Shown here: piece by piece, positions 26,127 to 35,473 of the stretch | How positions within the stretch are numbered: the stretch's first letter is position 1 | Layout: every line of letters starts with the position of its first letter | Source: an uncultured Porphyromonadaceae bacterium | GTDB taxonomy: Bacteria > Bacteroidota > Bacteroidia > Bacteroidales > Muribaculaceae | DNA length: 58,468 nt | Reading direction: 5' to 3' | Assembly: GCA_900541555.1 (NCBI GenBank) | Contig: UQKE01000010.1 | Coordinates: 1 to 58,468 of the forward strand | Position numbers and translations under genes: made by a program | The notes under the pieces: model-generated | What the model saw: only the letters and a program-made list of their open reading frames with translations | The model's database searches: none | Told to the model about the DNA's origin: nothing

Positions 26127-27332
26127 ATGCGACAAATCATCACACATTTCACCGACGACGACCTTTACAAATTCACGATGTGCTGCGCCGTCATTGACAA
26201 TTTCCCGCGAGCACAAGTCAAATATACCTTCACCGACCGCGACAATACCGTTTACCCTCCGAGATTTGCCGAAGCTCTGACAGAACAAATCGAAATGCTT
26301 GAATCGATTGCCATCACCGATGAAGAAATCGACTTCATGAAACGCAAGTGCTACTACATCCCCGAATGGTTCTACAACTACCTGAAAGGCTACCGGTTTC
26401 ATCGCGAATGGGTCAAAGCATGGCAAGACGACGAAGGACATCTGCATGTAGACATCGAAGGCAGCTGGAGCGACACAATCCTGCTGGAAGTGAAAATACT
26501 GGCCATCATCTCCGAATTATACTACATCATGACAGGCGACGACCGGAAATTCGACTACGACGACTATTATCGGAAAACCCGCGAAAAAGGACAAAAATTA
26601 TTGGAGGCCGGTTGCATTTTCAGCGACTTCGGGACACGAAGGAGAGCGTCGTTCGAAGCGGAAGATGTCGTTGTCAAGGCCATGAAAGATTGCTACCGCG
26701 AAAAAAAATGGAGCGGGAAATTCGTAGGCACAAGCAACATCTATTTGGCCATGAAACACGACTTGTTGCCCATCGGGACAATGGCTCACGAATTCGTATG
26801 CGCCATCGGAGGAATGTACGGCCCGCAAATGGCCAACCACATCGCCATGGATTCGTGGCGCAACACCTTCCGCGGCGCGTTGGGAACATATCTATACGAC
26901 AGTTTCGGATGGGAAATTTTCAGTTTGAATTTTTCCGAAGACTTTGCCAACCTGTTCAAAGGTTTGCGCATCGACAGCGGCGACAACCACGAGCAACTGA
27001 TGAAAATCGTCGACAAATACCGCTCGCTTGGCATCGACCCAAAATCAAAACAAATCATATTCAGCAACGCCCTCGACACCGAAAGAGCCATTGAAATTCA
27101 ACAATATGCGAAAAAATACTGCCAACCGTCATTCGGCATCGGTACACATTTCACAAACGATTTCGACCACGTGAAACCTTTAAACATAGTCATCAAGCTG
27201 ATTGCCGCAAAAATCACGGAATCATGGGATTTCTACAACGACACTTGCAAAATAAGCGAAGACGAAGGCAAACACACCGGCCGGCCGGAAGTGGTGCAAA
27301 GATTTATGGACGCCTTGAATATGGGTCGATAA
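26127..27332 (+). CDS. pncB: Nicotinate phosphoribosyltransferase
   Basis: 401 residues. PncB makes nicotinate mononucleotide from nicotinate, PRPP and ATP, salvaging NAD precursors. Typical segments are the N-terminal THFTDDDLYKFTMCCAVIDNFP, FSDFGTRRRASFEAEDVVVKAM, SNIYLAMKHDLLPIGTMAHEF with the phosphorylatable His, and the PRPP-site LRIDSGDNHEQLMKIVDKY. Length is normal. It is probably co-transcribed with the DUF2851 gene and converges on the RNase H gene with a 14-bp gap. Confidence 0.94.
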   Translation: MRQIITHFTDDDLYKFTMCCAVIDNFPRAQVKYTFTDRDNTVYPPRFAEALTEQIEMLESIAITDEEIDFMKRKCYYIPEWFYNYLKGYRFHREWVKAWQDDEGHLHVDIEGSWSDTILLEVKILAIISELYYIMTGDDRKFDYDDYYRKTREKGQKLLEAGCIFSDFGTRRRASFEAEDVVVKAMKDCYREKKWSGKFVGTSNIYLAMKHDLLPIGTMAHEFVCAIGGMYGPQMANHIAMDSWRNTFRGALGTYLYDSFGWEIFSLNFSEDFANLFKGLRIDSGDNHEQLMKIVDKYRSLGIDPKSKQIIFSNALDTERAIEIQQYAKKYCQPSFGIGTHFTNDFDHVKPLNIVIKLIAAKITESWDFYNDTCKISEDEGKHTGRPEVVQRFMDALNMGR

Positions 27333-27346
27333 ACATGCGTATTTTC

Positions 27347-28012
27347 TCACTTTCGCCCGAAATCGGCCGGAATTTCGCCCCATCTTTCCGTCTGCCATTT
27401 CAGGATGGGATTTTTATATGTGTTTGAGGCGAGCCATGTTTCAGCACGACGCACCAATTCGAGCAACCCTGCATTGCGAGGCGTGGCAACTACTTTTGTG
27501 TTGCATCGCTTGTCGCGCACCCATTTTTGGGCAGTCATGCTGTCGCTGTAAATCGGCATGTCGCTCCCTTTTTGCTTCAACAAAGCCAATCCATGCACAA
27601 TCGCGAGAAACTCGCCTATGTTGTTCGTTCCATCGTCGTAGGGTCCCACTTTGAAAATCTGCGCGCCCGTCCGCACATAAACGCCGCGATACTCCATTAT
27701 GCCGGGATTTCCCATGCAACCGGCATCGACCGCAATGCTGTCCAATATCACTTCCGGAGGATAAACAAGCGGCACGGCAACCTCCGGAGCAGCCTCTTTT
27801 TCTTCATCCCGCAAATGGCTCGCGATATTCCGCAGCAACTTCGACGCTTCGCTGTCGCTCTCCCTATATGCATTAATGGCTTCTTCTCGGCTTGAAAAAG
27901 CCTTATACCTTGCATTCGGAAAACCTTCCGTCTCCAACCTGCATTCTTCCCACGATTCATAAATGCCGGGGTGGCGTCCTGTCCAAACTACATATATCTT
28001 GCTTCTCGCCAT
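27347..28012 (-). CDS. Viroplasmin-domain ribonuclease HI
   Basis: 221 residues. The N-terminal 45 residues (KIYVVWTGRHPGIYESWEEC ... FPNARYKAFSSREEA) form the caulimovirus viroplasmin/RNase H1 hybrid-binding domain. A charged linker follows, then an RNase H fold with catalytic Asp96 (VDAG), Glu134 (NIGEFLAIVHGL), Asp157 (YSDSMTAQKW) and Asp217 near the end (IPADFGRK). It would cut RNA in RNA-DNA hybrids. TAAGTTTG on the minus strand (28032-28039) is its likely -7 box, 19 nt upstream. Confidence 0.9.
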   Translation of the reverse strand: MARSKIYVVWTGRHPGIYESWEECRLETEGFPNARYKAFSSREEAINAYRESDSEASKLLRNIASHLRDEEKEAAPEVAVPLVYPPEVILDSIAVDAGCMGNPGIMEYRGVYVRTGAQIFKVGPYDDGTNNIGEFLAIVHGLALLKQKGSDMPIYSDSMTAQKWVRDKRCNTKVVATPRNAGLLELVRRAETWLASNTYKNPILKWQTERWGEIPADFGRK

Positions 28013-28031
28013 AACTCAATTCTTTCGTACG

Positions 28032-28039
28032 CAAACTTA
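28032..28039 (-). promoter_or_regulatory. -7 element of the RNase H gene
   Basis: Minus-strand TAAGTTTG matches TAnnTTTG at a short distance from the start codon. The -33 box is not clear. Confidence 0.5.
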
Positions 28040-28071
28040 CGAAATTCTACCTACATAAGCTTTCTTCCCGA

Positions 28072-28110
28072 TAAAAAAACAAGCGAGACACGGAGTTCCG
28101 CGCCTCGCCT
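28072..28110 (-). terminator. Terminator of the nuclease-receptor-lipoprotein operon
   Basis: On the minus strand GGCGAG ... CTCGC pair around an inner CGGA/TCCG stem, followed by TTGTTTTTTTATC. It lies about 30 nt after the lipoprotein stop. Confidence 0.8.
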
Positions 28111-28136
28111 GCCGTATTTTTCACCTTGCCGGCCGG

Positions 28137-30272
28137 TTAGAACTTGAAATCAGTCGTATTCTTAACCCCCGGAATCTTGTAATTCTCTGCGATGTCGCCT
28201 TTCACCGATACCGCTTGTCCGAGATTGCCCGGATTGTCGCGCAAATTCAGCGAAGTGCGAACGTCGCCATTAGGCAACGAAACTGCTATGCATTGCGAAG
28301 CATCTTTCACGTCGGCCGACACGGCAAGCAACAGATTCAAGTTGTTTGCACCTTCGGCTGTGAATTTTGCCGTTGTCGAAGCGTCGGTTCCGGAAGAAAA
28401 TCCGACAATATAGCCCGACACCCATACGCCATTGCCTGTCGCTCCGTTCAACACGTCGTCCACAGTGTAGGGTTTCGATTCCGAGCCATCGTTGCCGCTG
28501 ACAGCCCCGCCTTCACCTTTCACGCCGACTTTCACATCGTCGAAACACCACGTAGCATAGTTCGCGTCGTTTTCAGCTGCATAGCGGAATCCTATGTAAA
28601 TCTTGCCGGTGAAGCCGCTCAAATCAAGATTGCCGGAATTCACCCAATCGCTATAACCCGATGCCGGAGCCTCTGCCAAAACCGGATTCAATTGCGTTTT
28701 TTCTGCCGTTTCAGGATCGTTGCTCGTCAACACGTAAACTTCAAATTTCGAAGTCGTGCTGCCATATCCGTTCACTTGCGTGCGGAAACTCATCACCTTT
28801 TCCGGCAGACGGTCTGCATTGATCATCGGCGTAATCAGCCATGCATCGAACGGCGCAGTGCCGCTATAACCGGAGCAAGTGACATATACGTTTTCGCTAA
28901 ATTCGCGCATCGACCAGTCTTTATTGCCCTTCAATGAGACCATCGTCCAGCCCGCGCCGAGCAAGTTATTGTTGGAAAGGTCGATCCATCCGCTGGAATT
29001 TGCTTGGCTCGCATATTCGTCAAATCCTTCTTCGAGCGACGTGAGCGCCGACAACGAAGTGAAAATAAATTCAGAAGAAGTTCCGCCATTGTCGGTGATG
29101 CCGGCCATTCCGTATTTCGAAGCGAATGTTCCTTTCAATGTGATTTCCGCACCCAAATTATCGGGATTGTCGGCAAGGTTGGCTTTCGTGCGAAGTTCCG
29201 AACCTTGCGGAAGATCGATCACCAAACATTTCGTATAATCCCGTTCCGTTGCCGATTCGGCTATGACAAGCGTATTGGGCAACGACGTCGGAGCGGTCCA
29301 TTCGATATTGTCGGAGCTGCTCACTGTCGAAACGCCCGGCGCGACAGCACCAACGATATAACCTTTCACCCAACCGTTTCCGTCGCCTTGTTTCTCAATG
29401 GCTTGACTCACGGTGTACGGATTGTTCTGCGTGCCCGGAAGCGCCTCGCCGAAAATGCAATCGTCGAGCGAACGAAGCGTCAACTGCCACGTCCCGTTGA
29501 AATAGCCGAGAATGCCGACCACCGAACCGGTGCCTTCCGGCAACGTCTCATTGTAGAAATTGGCATAACCGCTCGTGCGCACTACCAAATTCGCCGTTCC
29601 GTCGGTGATGTCCTGCGAAACCGTCGTATGGTATTCGGCAAAAGTATCGTTGCCGCCGTTGACAAACGAAACATTGTCGAACCGCACCAATTGGCTTTGC
29701 CATTTCTGGATGCCTTCCACGTCGGAAGGAAGCGATGCAATCGTCGTCACCAACGTGTCGATTTTCTCAGGTTGGGGAAGGCCATTGAGTTGCGCATGCT
29801 CTTGGAAGAATTCGAGAGGCATGAAAGTGGTTTGCCATCCGTATTGCTCGCTGTAATCGGGAAGACCGAACTGTTGCAATCCTGCATATTTTCCAATATA
29901 CATGTCGGTGGCATCGATCACAATTTCTTGTCCGAGACGATACGTATTGTACAAGCTGTTTGCATTGATCGACAGCGTGATGGCAGCCGTTTCGTCTTGA
30001 ATGACAATATTTTTGTAGATATTTCCGGATGCATCGGAACTTACCACGCGGCCGCCGATGATGATATGGTCGCCGGAATCTTTCACGCCGACAGTGTCTA
30101 CGCCGTTCGTGTCGTCAATCCAATATTGCGCCTTCAATTCGGCAATAGTCGTGTTTGGTTCGATTGTGGCTGTAGGTCCGTCGAGCGGCGGAGTGTCCCA
30201 ATTGTCGTCGCAACCGGCAAATCCGAGCGACGCAAGCATCAATGTTGCTAAATAGAGCTTAGTATGTTTCAT
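28137..30272 (-). CDS. Multidomain surface lipoprotein (DUF5689, two DUF6359-type OB-fold domains, choice-of-anchor J-like)
   Basis: 711 residues from the ATG at 30272 (lipobox LGFAGC, Cys about 20); a start 24 nt upstream is also possible. The order appears to be a DUF5689-like domain (about 35-265: TIAELKAQYWIDDTNG, VISSDASGNIYKNIVIQDET-type motif), an OB-fold DUF6359-type domain (about 285-400: PYTVSQAIEKQ ... GWVKGYIVGA), a jelly-roll choice-of-anchor J-like region (about 410-590), and a second DUF6359 copy (about 600-711: PYTVDDVLNGATGNGVWVSGYIVG). The two DUF6359 copies are internal repeats. DUF5689 and OB-fold domains accompany secreted nucleases in Bacteroidota. Being last in an operon with a nuclease and a receptor, it probably binds the substrate on the cell surface. 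Confidence 0.78.
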   Translation of the reverse strand: MKHTKLYLATLMLASLGFAGCDDNWDTPPLDGPTATIEPNTTIAELKAQYWIDDTNGVDTVGVKDSGDHIIIGGRVVSSDASGNIYKNIVIQDETAAITLSINANSLYNTYRLGQEIVIDATDMYIGKYAGLQQFGLPDYSEQYGWQTTFMPLEFFQEHAQLNGLPQPEKIDTLVTTIASLPSDVEGIQKWQSQLVRFDNVSFVNGGNDTFAEYHTTVSQDITDGTANLVVRTSGYANFYNETLPEGTGSVVGILGYFNGTWQLTLRSLDDCIFGEALPGTQNNPYTVSQAIEKQGDGNGWVKGYIVGAVAPGVSTVSSSDNIEWTAPTSLPNTLVIAESATERDYTKCLVIDLPQGSELRTKANLADNPDNLGAEITLKGTFASKYGMAGITDNGGTSSEFIFTSLSALTSLEEGFDEYASQANSSGWIDLSNNNLLGAGWTMVSLKGNKDWSMREFSENVYVTCSGYSGTAPFDAWLITPMINADRLPEKVMSFRTQVNGYGSTTSKFEVYVLTSNDPETAEKTQLNPVLAEAPASGYSDWVNSGNLDLSGFTGKIYIGFRYAAENDANYATWCFDDVKVGVKGEGGAVSGNDGSESKPYTVDDVLNGATGNGVWVSGYIVGFSSGTDASTTAKFTAEGANNLNLLLAVSADVKDASQCIAVSLPNGDVRTSLNLRDNPGNLGQAVSVKGDIAENYKIPGVKNTTDFKF

Positions 30273-30314
30273 CTTGAGTTGTGATATTATTTTCATATTC
30301 GTAAATCGGATGAA

Positions 30315-33059
30315 TTAAAAACGGATTCCTATGTTTGCATAAATCCGGATACCCTGCGTGTAGTAGAATCGGCTCGGATATTTGTTCACGTCATAGTTGT
30401 CGTAGTCGAAACGACTTTGTTGATAACCGCCTGTTTGGATATTCTTTTTGTTCAGGATATTGTTGATGTTAAGATTGAAATTCATGGACAGCTTGCGATT
30501 GATGTAAACCACCTTGCCGATGCTTGCGTTCAAGAGGAATACGTCGCGCAATTTTTCTTGCGCCGTGATCTCGCGAATCTTTGCCACATATTGCTCTTCA
30601 TTCTCTACGAAAGAAGCGAGGCCCGGCATTTCCTCATGCCGTATCGGCGACAAGTCGATATAGGAATCGGCCATCCATGTGCCGTTGATTTCAAAGAACC
30701 ACATGTGGGGAGCATTGTAATTGATTGAAAGGCTGCCGGCTGTTTGCGGCGTGCCGCCCACATAGAAATTCTTCAAATAGACGATTTGGGTCGTATCGCC
30801 GCGAACGCCGTTTTCAAAGCTGCGCGTGCCTTTCGGACGGTTCTTGTATTGATAGCGGGAGAACGTTCCGGCCAACGACACAGTCAAATCCGGCGTGATT
30901 TTATACGCGACGCCAAGTTCCACGCCTTTGTATGTTTTGTTCACGCCCGTAAGCACGAAGTTCGTATAGGTCGAGAAGTTATCGTCATAGAACGACGAAC
31001 GCTCCGTGCCGTCGTACATGTTTGTCCAGAATCCGGTGATCGTTCCGCGGAAGCGGCGATAATTGAACGAATAACTCAGGTCGGCCGAAAGAATCCGTTC
31101 GCTCGTCAATCCGCTCACGGCTGCATCCTTGATACGCGGCGCGATGTAGGCATTGTCGGCGAGCGGAGCGCGAGAGCCATACGAAGCGTTGAACACGAAG
31201 AAATTATGTCCGTCCAACTTATAAGTTGCGCCGGCTTTCAGCATTGCATTGTCGAAACGATGAATGTCGCCCTTTCCATACGAATCATCCCGAGCACGCC
31301 CGTTGCGCATCTTTCCGTCGCGTTGGAATTGCGTGTACGACACCTTCAAACCGTAGTTGATGTCCCAATGGTCGAGGTTGATCATGTTCTGAATCCATGC
31401 GTTTGCAATGACGGAATTGATATCATAGTCGTAGCCGAACTTGTCGCCTTTTCCAACCTTTCTGTTCGGGTTGTTCAAGTCGTTTTGCAGCATCCAATCG
31501 CGATCCGGGAAGTCGCGTTCGGCAAATTGGTCGGTATCCGTCCAGTAGTCGCCGCCGAGAAGGTCGCGGATTGTTTTATAATAAGTGGCTTGCGTGAAAT
31601 TCAACCCTACGCCGGCCTGCAACGTCATGTGGTCGTTCAAGCGATGGTTGAGCGTCGAATTGAAAAACAGGTTTTTCTGGTTGCTGTGGCGATTCTCGAG
31701 GATGTAAGTGGAACCGCGATAAGGATCGCCCGTCAATTCGTGGTTGAGCTTCGTCAGATGATTGACGCGATACAAGCTGTTCCAATCTATTTGACGTTGG
31801 CTTTCGTTGTTGCGCCACAAATCGGTATAGAGATCGAACATCTCCTGATTGTCCTTATAGTAGGAAGGGAGATAGCGATAGTAGTCGGGGCGCGGGTCGG
31901 CTGCATTGTACCAGTTCAGAGCCGACGACGAATACATCGAATAGCGCAAGGCAACGCCCGTATTGAGCGATGTGCCCGTTTGGGGCTTCCATATCCAATT
32001 GATTATCGCTGTCGGGTCGAACGATTCCACGATACGCGCAGCACGCTTTTCGCCATTTTGCCAACCCCAGTTCGGGTTGTACAAATAGGAATCGGCAAGC
32101 TCGTAGACCTCCTCATAGGTAGCCGACGACGAAGCGCGTTGCGTGGGCGCGCCATAAAGCGTGATGCCGAGGCTGTGATTGTTGTTGAACATTTTCTGCA
32201 ACGAAAGGAAAAGTCCCGCCGAATGATAGAACGTTCCTTCCGTGATGCCTTCATTGCTGTAACGTCCCACAGCCGAAAGCGTGAATGCCCAGCCATTGTC
32301 CTTCAATCCCGTGGAATAGGTAATCATGCCACGGGTCGTGTAAGCGCCGTTGGTATACGACAATGTGCCGCGGAATCCCGGCGCATAATCGGCAGCCATG
32401 GTGTTGATGTTCGACGCGCCGCCAATCTCTCCAAGAGAGAAATTCGACGGCGTCAGGCCCAAGTTGACCGAACGGCTTTTGAACGCTTGGTTCAAACCTC
32501 CGAGCGTCGAATAGTTGAACCGTCCGCGGATGGCATCGGTAAAATGCACGCCGTTGATAAACATCTGCGAATACTCCGAATCATAGCCGCGAATGCGGAA
32601 TCGCATCGTGCTGAAATCGTAGCTCGTCGCATTGTAGTAGATGTCGTCCGACGCGCCGGAAAGAATGCCAATCGACTGGTCGTTGCCTTCCTCGTCTTCC
32701 AATTGATATTCATCCAGCAGCACCATGTCGGAATAATCATAAAGATCGCTGTCGGGCTGCATCGGCAATTCGCCCAAATCGTCGATGGCGCCTGCATACA
32801 GCGTGAGTTCTTTGACAATGTCGGCATAGCCATAGGCAATAATCGTCAGCGTCTCGTTGCCCGGTGTCGCGTCCGAAATAAGGAAATCGCCGTCAGGCCC
32901 CGTAACAGCGCCGGCGCCCTGACTCGTCAATTGCACCGTCGCTCCGGCTACCGGCAGCCCGCTATCGGCATCGACAACCACGCCGCGCAATCCGCAATCC
33001 TGCGCTGCGGCGGGAAACACTGCGATAGCAAGCAGTAGGAATAATAGTTTGATTTTCAT
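30315..33059 (-). CDS. TonB-dependent receptor with CarboxypepD_reg-like domain
   Basis: 914 residues. Signal peptide MKIKLLFLLLAIAVFPAAAQ, then a carboxypeptidase-regulatory-like domain (about 22-100: LRGVVVDADSGLPVAGATVQ). A plug (IRGYDSEYSQMFINGVHF, SLGEIGGASNINTMAADY) comes next, and a long outer membrane barrel ending in aromatic GIRIYANIGIRF. No SusD gene accompanies it. It is the middle gene of a three-gene operon: nuclease 28 bp upstream, DUF5689-type lipoprotein about 40 bp downstream. I infer uptake of products of the nuclease, not proven by sequence. Confidence 0.85.
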   Translation of the reverse strand: MKIKLLFLLLAIAVFPAAAQDCGLRGVVVDADSGLPVAGATVQLTSQGAGAVTGPDGDFLISDATPGNETLTIIAYGYADIVKELTLYAGAIDDLGELPMQPDSDLYDYSDMVLLDEYQLEDEEGNDQSIGILSGASDDIYYNATSYDFSTMRFRIRGYDSEYSQMFINGVHFTDAIRGRFNYSTLGGLNQAFKSRSVNLGLTPSNFSLGEIGGASNINTMAADYAPGFRGTLSYTNGAYTTRGMITYSTGLKDNGWAFTLSAVGRYSNEGITEGTFYHSAGLFLSLQKMFNNNHSLGITLYGAPTQRASSSATYEEVYELADSYLYNPNWGWQNGEKRAARIVESFDPTAIINWIWKPQTGTSLNTGVALRYSMYSSSALNWYNAADPRPDYYRYLPSYYKDNQEMFDLYTDLWRNNESQRQIDWNSLYRVNHLTKLNHELTGDPYRGSTYILENRHSNQKNLFFNSTLNHRLNDHMTLQAGVGLNFTQATYYKTIRDLLGGDYWTDTDQFAERDFPDRDWMLQNDLNNPNRKVGKGDKFGYDYDINSVIANAWIQNMINLDHWDINYGLKVSYTQFQRDGKMRNGRARDDSYGKGDIHRFDNAMLKAGATYKLDGHNFFVFNASYGSRAPLADNAYIAPRIKDAAVSGLTSERILSADLSYSFNYRRFRGTITGFWTNMYDGTERSSFYDDNFSTYTNFVLTGVNKTYKGVELGVAYKITPDLTVSLAGTFSRYQYKNRPKGTRSFENGVRGDTTQIVYLKNFYVGGTPQTAGSLSINYNAPHMWFFEINGTWMADSYIDLSPIRHEEMPGLASFVENEEQYVAKIREITAQEKLRDVFLLNASIGKVVYINRKLSMNFNLNINNILNKKNIQTGGYQQSRFDYDNYDVNKYPSRFYYTQGIRIYANIGIRF

Positions 33060-33087
33060 AAAATCAGCAATTAAAATTTATCTGTCG

Positions 33088-34140
33088 TTACTTAGTTTTC
33101 AATTCTCTGACCAAAAAGATTTGCGTCGGATAGTGGTCGCTGAATCCATTGAGATAAACGCCCGATGCATACGTGCGCAACGGATAGCCTTTTCTGTCGC
33201 CCTCCAACGTTTTCATTCCGGGGATGTCGTTAAACACCTTGCATTTGAAATATTTGAATGTCGAGCGGTCGTCGCCCGTCAAATTGTAGTTGACGATGAT
33301 TTGGTCGAACAAGTTCCATTGTCCCTTGTAGGCAAGCGTCCCGATTCCATCGTCGAGCACCCGCCACCACGGATTGAACCATCCGCCTTTTTCCACGTCT
33401 TTTTCATTTTTCTTCGCGCCGAGTATTTCCGCGCAACTGCTGTCGAACGGATCATCGTTCAAGTCGCCCATAATGATGATTTTCTGGTTGGGATTGACGG
33501 CCAGCACTGAATCCGCAATATGCTTGCAAAGCGCTGCCGCTGCCTCGCGCAAATAGTTGGATTGTTGCTGCCCGCCGGTGCGCGACGGCCAATGGTTCAC
33601 GATGATGCTCACCGGCTCACCGAATAGCAAACCGCTCACACACGTTTGGTCGCGCGTGCGAAACGATTCATAGTTCGGAATGACCAGCGTGTGGTGTGTC
33701 ACGTTCAACACCCGAAACATGCGCGGATTGTAGAGCATTGCCACGTCGATGCCGCGCCGATCCGGAGAGTTGTGATGCACGATTTGATAATTGTAGCCTT
33801 TTATCTGCTCGTCCTTTACCAAATCTTCGAGCACCGTGCGGTTTTCCACCTCCGACACCCCGATGATGGCCGGACCCGCAGGCGTGATGTCTGTTTTCAG
33901 ATTGCTGATGGCATAGGCCATGTTGTGGATTTTGCTCCAATATCTTTTCCCCGTCCATTGCTTGCTGCCTTTTGGAGAATATTCCAAATCGTATTCCCCA
34001 TTGTTATTGATGGTGTCAAAAAGATTCTCCAAATTGTAGAAAGCCACGCCCGCCACTTGGTAGCGTTTTTTCCCTTGTCCTGTCAATGTCAGAGTCGACA
34101 ACAGGCCAACCGTCAAAATCAAAAATAAAATCCGTCTCAT
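33088..34140 (-). CDS. Secreted endonuclease/exonuclease/phosphatase family protein
   Basis: 350 residues with signal peptide MRRILFLILTVGLLSTLTLTG. The complete catalytic set of the EEP (DNase I/exonuclease III) fold is present in order: NLENLFD, the metal-binding Glu in GVSEVENR, DRRGIDVAMLY, NHWPSR, GDLNDDP, and the terminal SDHYP with the catalytic Asp-His. It should hydrolyse phosphodiesters outside the cytoplasm; DNA or RNA is the likeliest substrate, though the family also includes lipid and sugar-phosphate enzymes. First gene of the operon, 20 nt downstream of a -7 box. Confidence 0.88.
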   Translation of the reverse strand: MRRILFLILTVGLLSTLTLTGQGKKRYQVAGVAFYNLENLFDTINNNGEYDLEYSPKGSKQWTGKRYWSKIHNMAYAISNLKTDITPAGPAIIGVSEVENRTVLEDLVKDEQIKGYNYQIVHHNSPDRRGIDVAMLYNPRMFRVLNVTHHTLVIPNYESFRTRDQTCVSGLLFGEPVSIIVNHWPSRTGGQQQSNYLREAAAALCKHIADSVLAVNPNQKIIIMGDLNDDPFDSSCAEILGAKKNEKDVEKGGWFNPWWRVLDDGIGTLAYKGQWNLFDQIIVNYNLTGDDRSTFKYFKCKVFNDIPGMKTLEGDRKGYPLRTYASGVYLNGFSDHYPTQIFLVRELKTK

Positions 34141-34160
34141 CTCGCTGAAATTTTGTTTTG

Positions 34161-34168
34161 CAAAGGTA
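34161..34168 (-). promoter_or_regulatory. -7 element of the nuclease-receptor-lipoprotein operon
   Basis: Minus-strand TACCTTTG matches TAnnTTTG, 20 nt before the nuclease start. No CAAA at the ideal -33 distance on the plus strand, so recognition may need an activator. Confidence 0.55.
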
Positions 34169-34336
34169 CGACAATTATGAACGTCAAAAATAACAAATAT
34201 TTATCAAATGCAAGAATTTTTAGTCGGCAAATTGTTCATCCCGAAATCGGCTCGGCATGCTCAAAATGCAAGCCATTTACCATTCCGGCAAATTCCACGT
34301 CATATTATAAAAATTCAACACCTCGCAGCAACACAT

Positions 34337-34367
34337 TTTGATTTTTCATGCAAAATCGCTAACTTTG
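34337..34367 (+). promoter_or_regulatory. Promoter of the small secreted protein gene
   Basis: TTTG (34337-34340), 19 nt, TAACTTTG (34360-34367) fit the consensus well. Confidence 0.75.
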
Positions 34368-34436
34368 TGGAAACAAGCCTCCCAAATAAAAAAAGCCATG
34401 AAACGGAAATATTTTCTCAACCGCAAAACCGGACGA

Positions 34437-34961
34437 ATGAAACGATTGATATTTTTTCTGGCTTCATTCTGCACAATCGCTTGTTGCCAAGCGGAAAGCA
34501 ATATTGTAATTAGCGAAGGGAAAACATTTGTTTGCCAAAGCGACACTCTCTTTTACGATTGTTCTTTTTGCAAAAAGATTACAATCGAGAACAAGGACAC
34601 GGCCAACATCGCCGTATGGCTTGAGAAAGACATTCCGGAGGATCGAAAAAATAACAAATTTTATTTTTTCTTCCAAGCCATCGGAGAATTTAGATTGTAT
34701 CAAATACTATGCGAGTATGGAAGTACTCTGATAATCGATGATCCTGAAACGTTTCCTTGTCCTTATACCACCTTCTTCAAAGTGTTGCGACCCGAAGAAC
34801 GGTTTGTTTTCTATATCATCGGGGATGAGCGATTCATAAGCGAGACAGCCTCCCACATAAGAGCGGAACTCATTACAAAAAAGTCCGTGCTAACTTGGGT
34901 TATGCCTCATGCTGTGAATGATTTGTCATATCAACATGATGAAATTATCATTCAGCAATAG
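34437..34961 (+). CDS. Small secreted or lipoprotein of unknown function
   Basis: 174 residues from the ATG at 34437, chosen because it opens directly into a signal sequence (MKRLIFFLASFCTIACCQAE). An in-frame ATG at 34398 would add a basic 13-residue lead. The mature part is beta-rich with paired cysteines (TFVCQSDTLFYDCSFCKKI) and no recognised domain. It is a single-gene unit with its own promoter, converging on tadA. I do not recognise a family. The lower GC and many Phe/Ile residues differ somewhat from neighbours. Confidence 0.65.
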   Translation: MKRLIFFLASFCTIACCQAESNIVISEGKTFVCQSDTLFYDCSFCKKITIENKDTANIAVWLEKDIPEDRKNNKFYFFFQAIGEFRLYQILCEYGSTLIIDDPETFPCPYTTFFKVLRPEERFVFYIIGDERFISETASHIRAELITKKSVLTWVMPHAVNDLSYQHDEIIIQQ

Positions 34962-35028
34962 TGCGACACCCTGAGCCTGCGCCGCTCGCCAAAGCAAGGC
35001 TTCTATTGAGCCACATTCATCTCGACTT

Positions 35029-35469
35029 TCAGCGTTTTTGCTTGAAAAAGGAAGTCATCAGGGCAGCGCATTCTTCGGCAAGCACGCCGCCTGAAACCTG
35101 CGTTTTAGGATGGAACGGAGCGTCGCAAAACACATGATACCCCCGTTTTTCATCTGCCGCACCGTACACCACCCTTCCCACTTGGCTCCATCCAAGCGCG
35201 CCGGCACACATCAGACATGGTTCAACAGTCACATAAACAGTGCAATCCGTCAAATATTTTCCTCCCAAAAACGAAGAAGCAGAAGTGATGGCTTGCATCT
35301 CGGCATGGGCTGTGACATCGGTGAGAGCCTCCGTCAAATTATGCGCCCGCGCAATAATTCGCCCGCCGCACACCACCACCGCGCCCACCGGCACTTCTCC
35401 GCGCTCGGCCGCCTGCTTGGCTTCGGCAAGAGCAGCCCGCATGTATTTTTCATCATTATTGGATTCCAT
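35029..35469 (-). CDS. tadA: tRNA-specific adenosine deaminase TadA
   Basis: 146 residues, cytidine-deaminase fold. TadA turns A34 into inosine in tRNA-Arg(ACG). The zinc site is intact: His55-Ala-Glu57 in TAHAEMQAI and PCLMC with Cys85 and Cys88. N-terminal KYMRAALAEAKQAAERGEVPVGAVVV is the family signature. A general nucleoside (guanine) deaminase role cannot be fully excluded from sequence. It begins 4 bp after the porE stop codon, so it is co-transcribed with porE. Confidence 0.9.
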   Translation of the reverse strand: MESNNDEKYMRAALAEAKQAAERGEVPVGAVVVCGGRIIARAHNLTEALTDVTAHAEMQAITSASSFLGGKYLTDCTVYVTVEPCLMCAGALGWSQVGRVVYGAADEKRGYHVFCDAPFHPKTQVSGGVLAEECAALMTSFFKQKR

Positions 35470-35473
35470 AGGG

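Noticed and set aside
30744..33038. A 764-codon plus-strand open frame opposite the TonB-dependent receptor gene
   Set aside because: It is antisense to a clear receptor, has no domain, signal or promoter, and its His/Arg/Ile-rich content is what the opposite strand of this codon bias gives.
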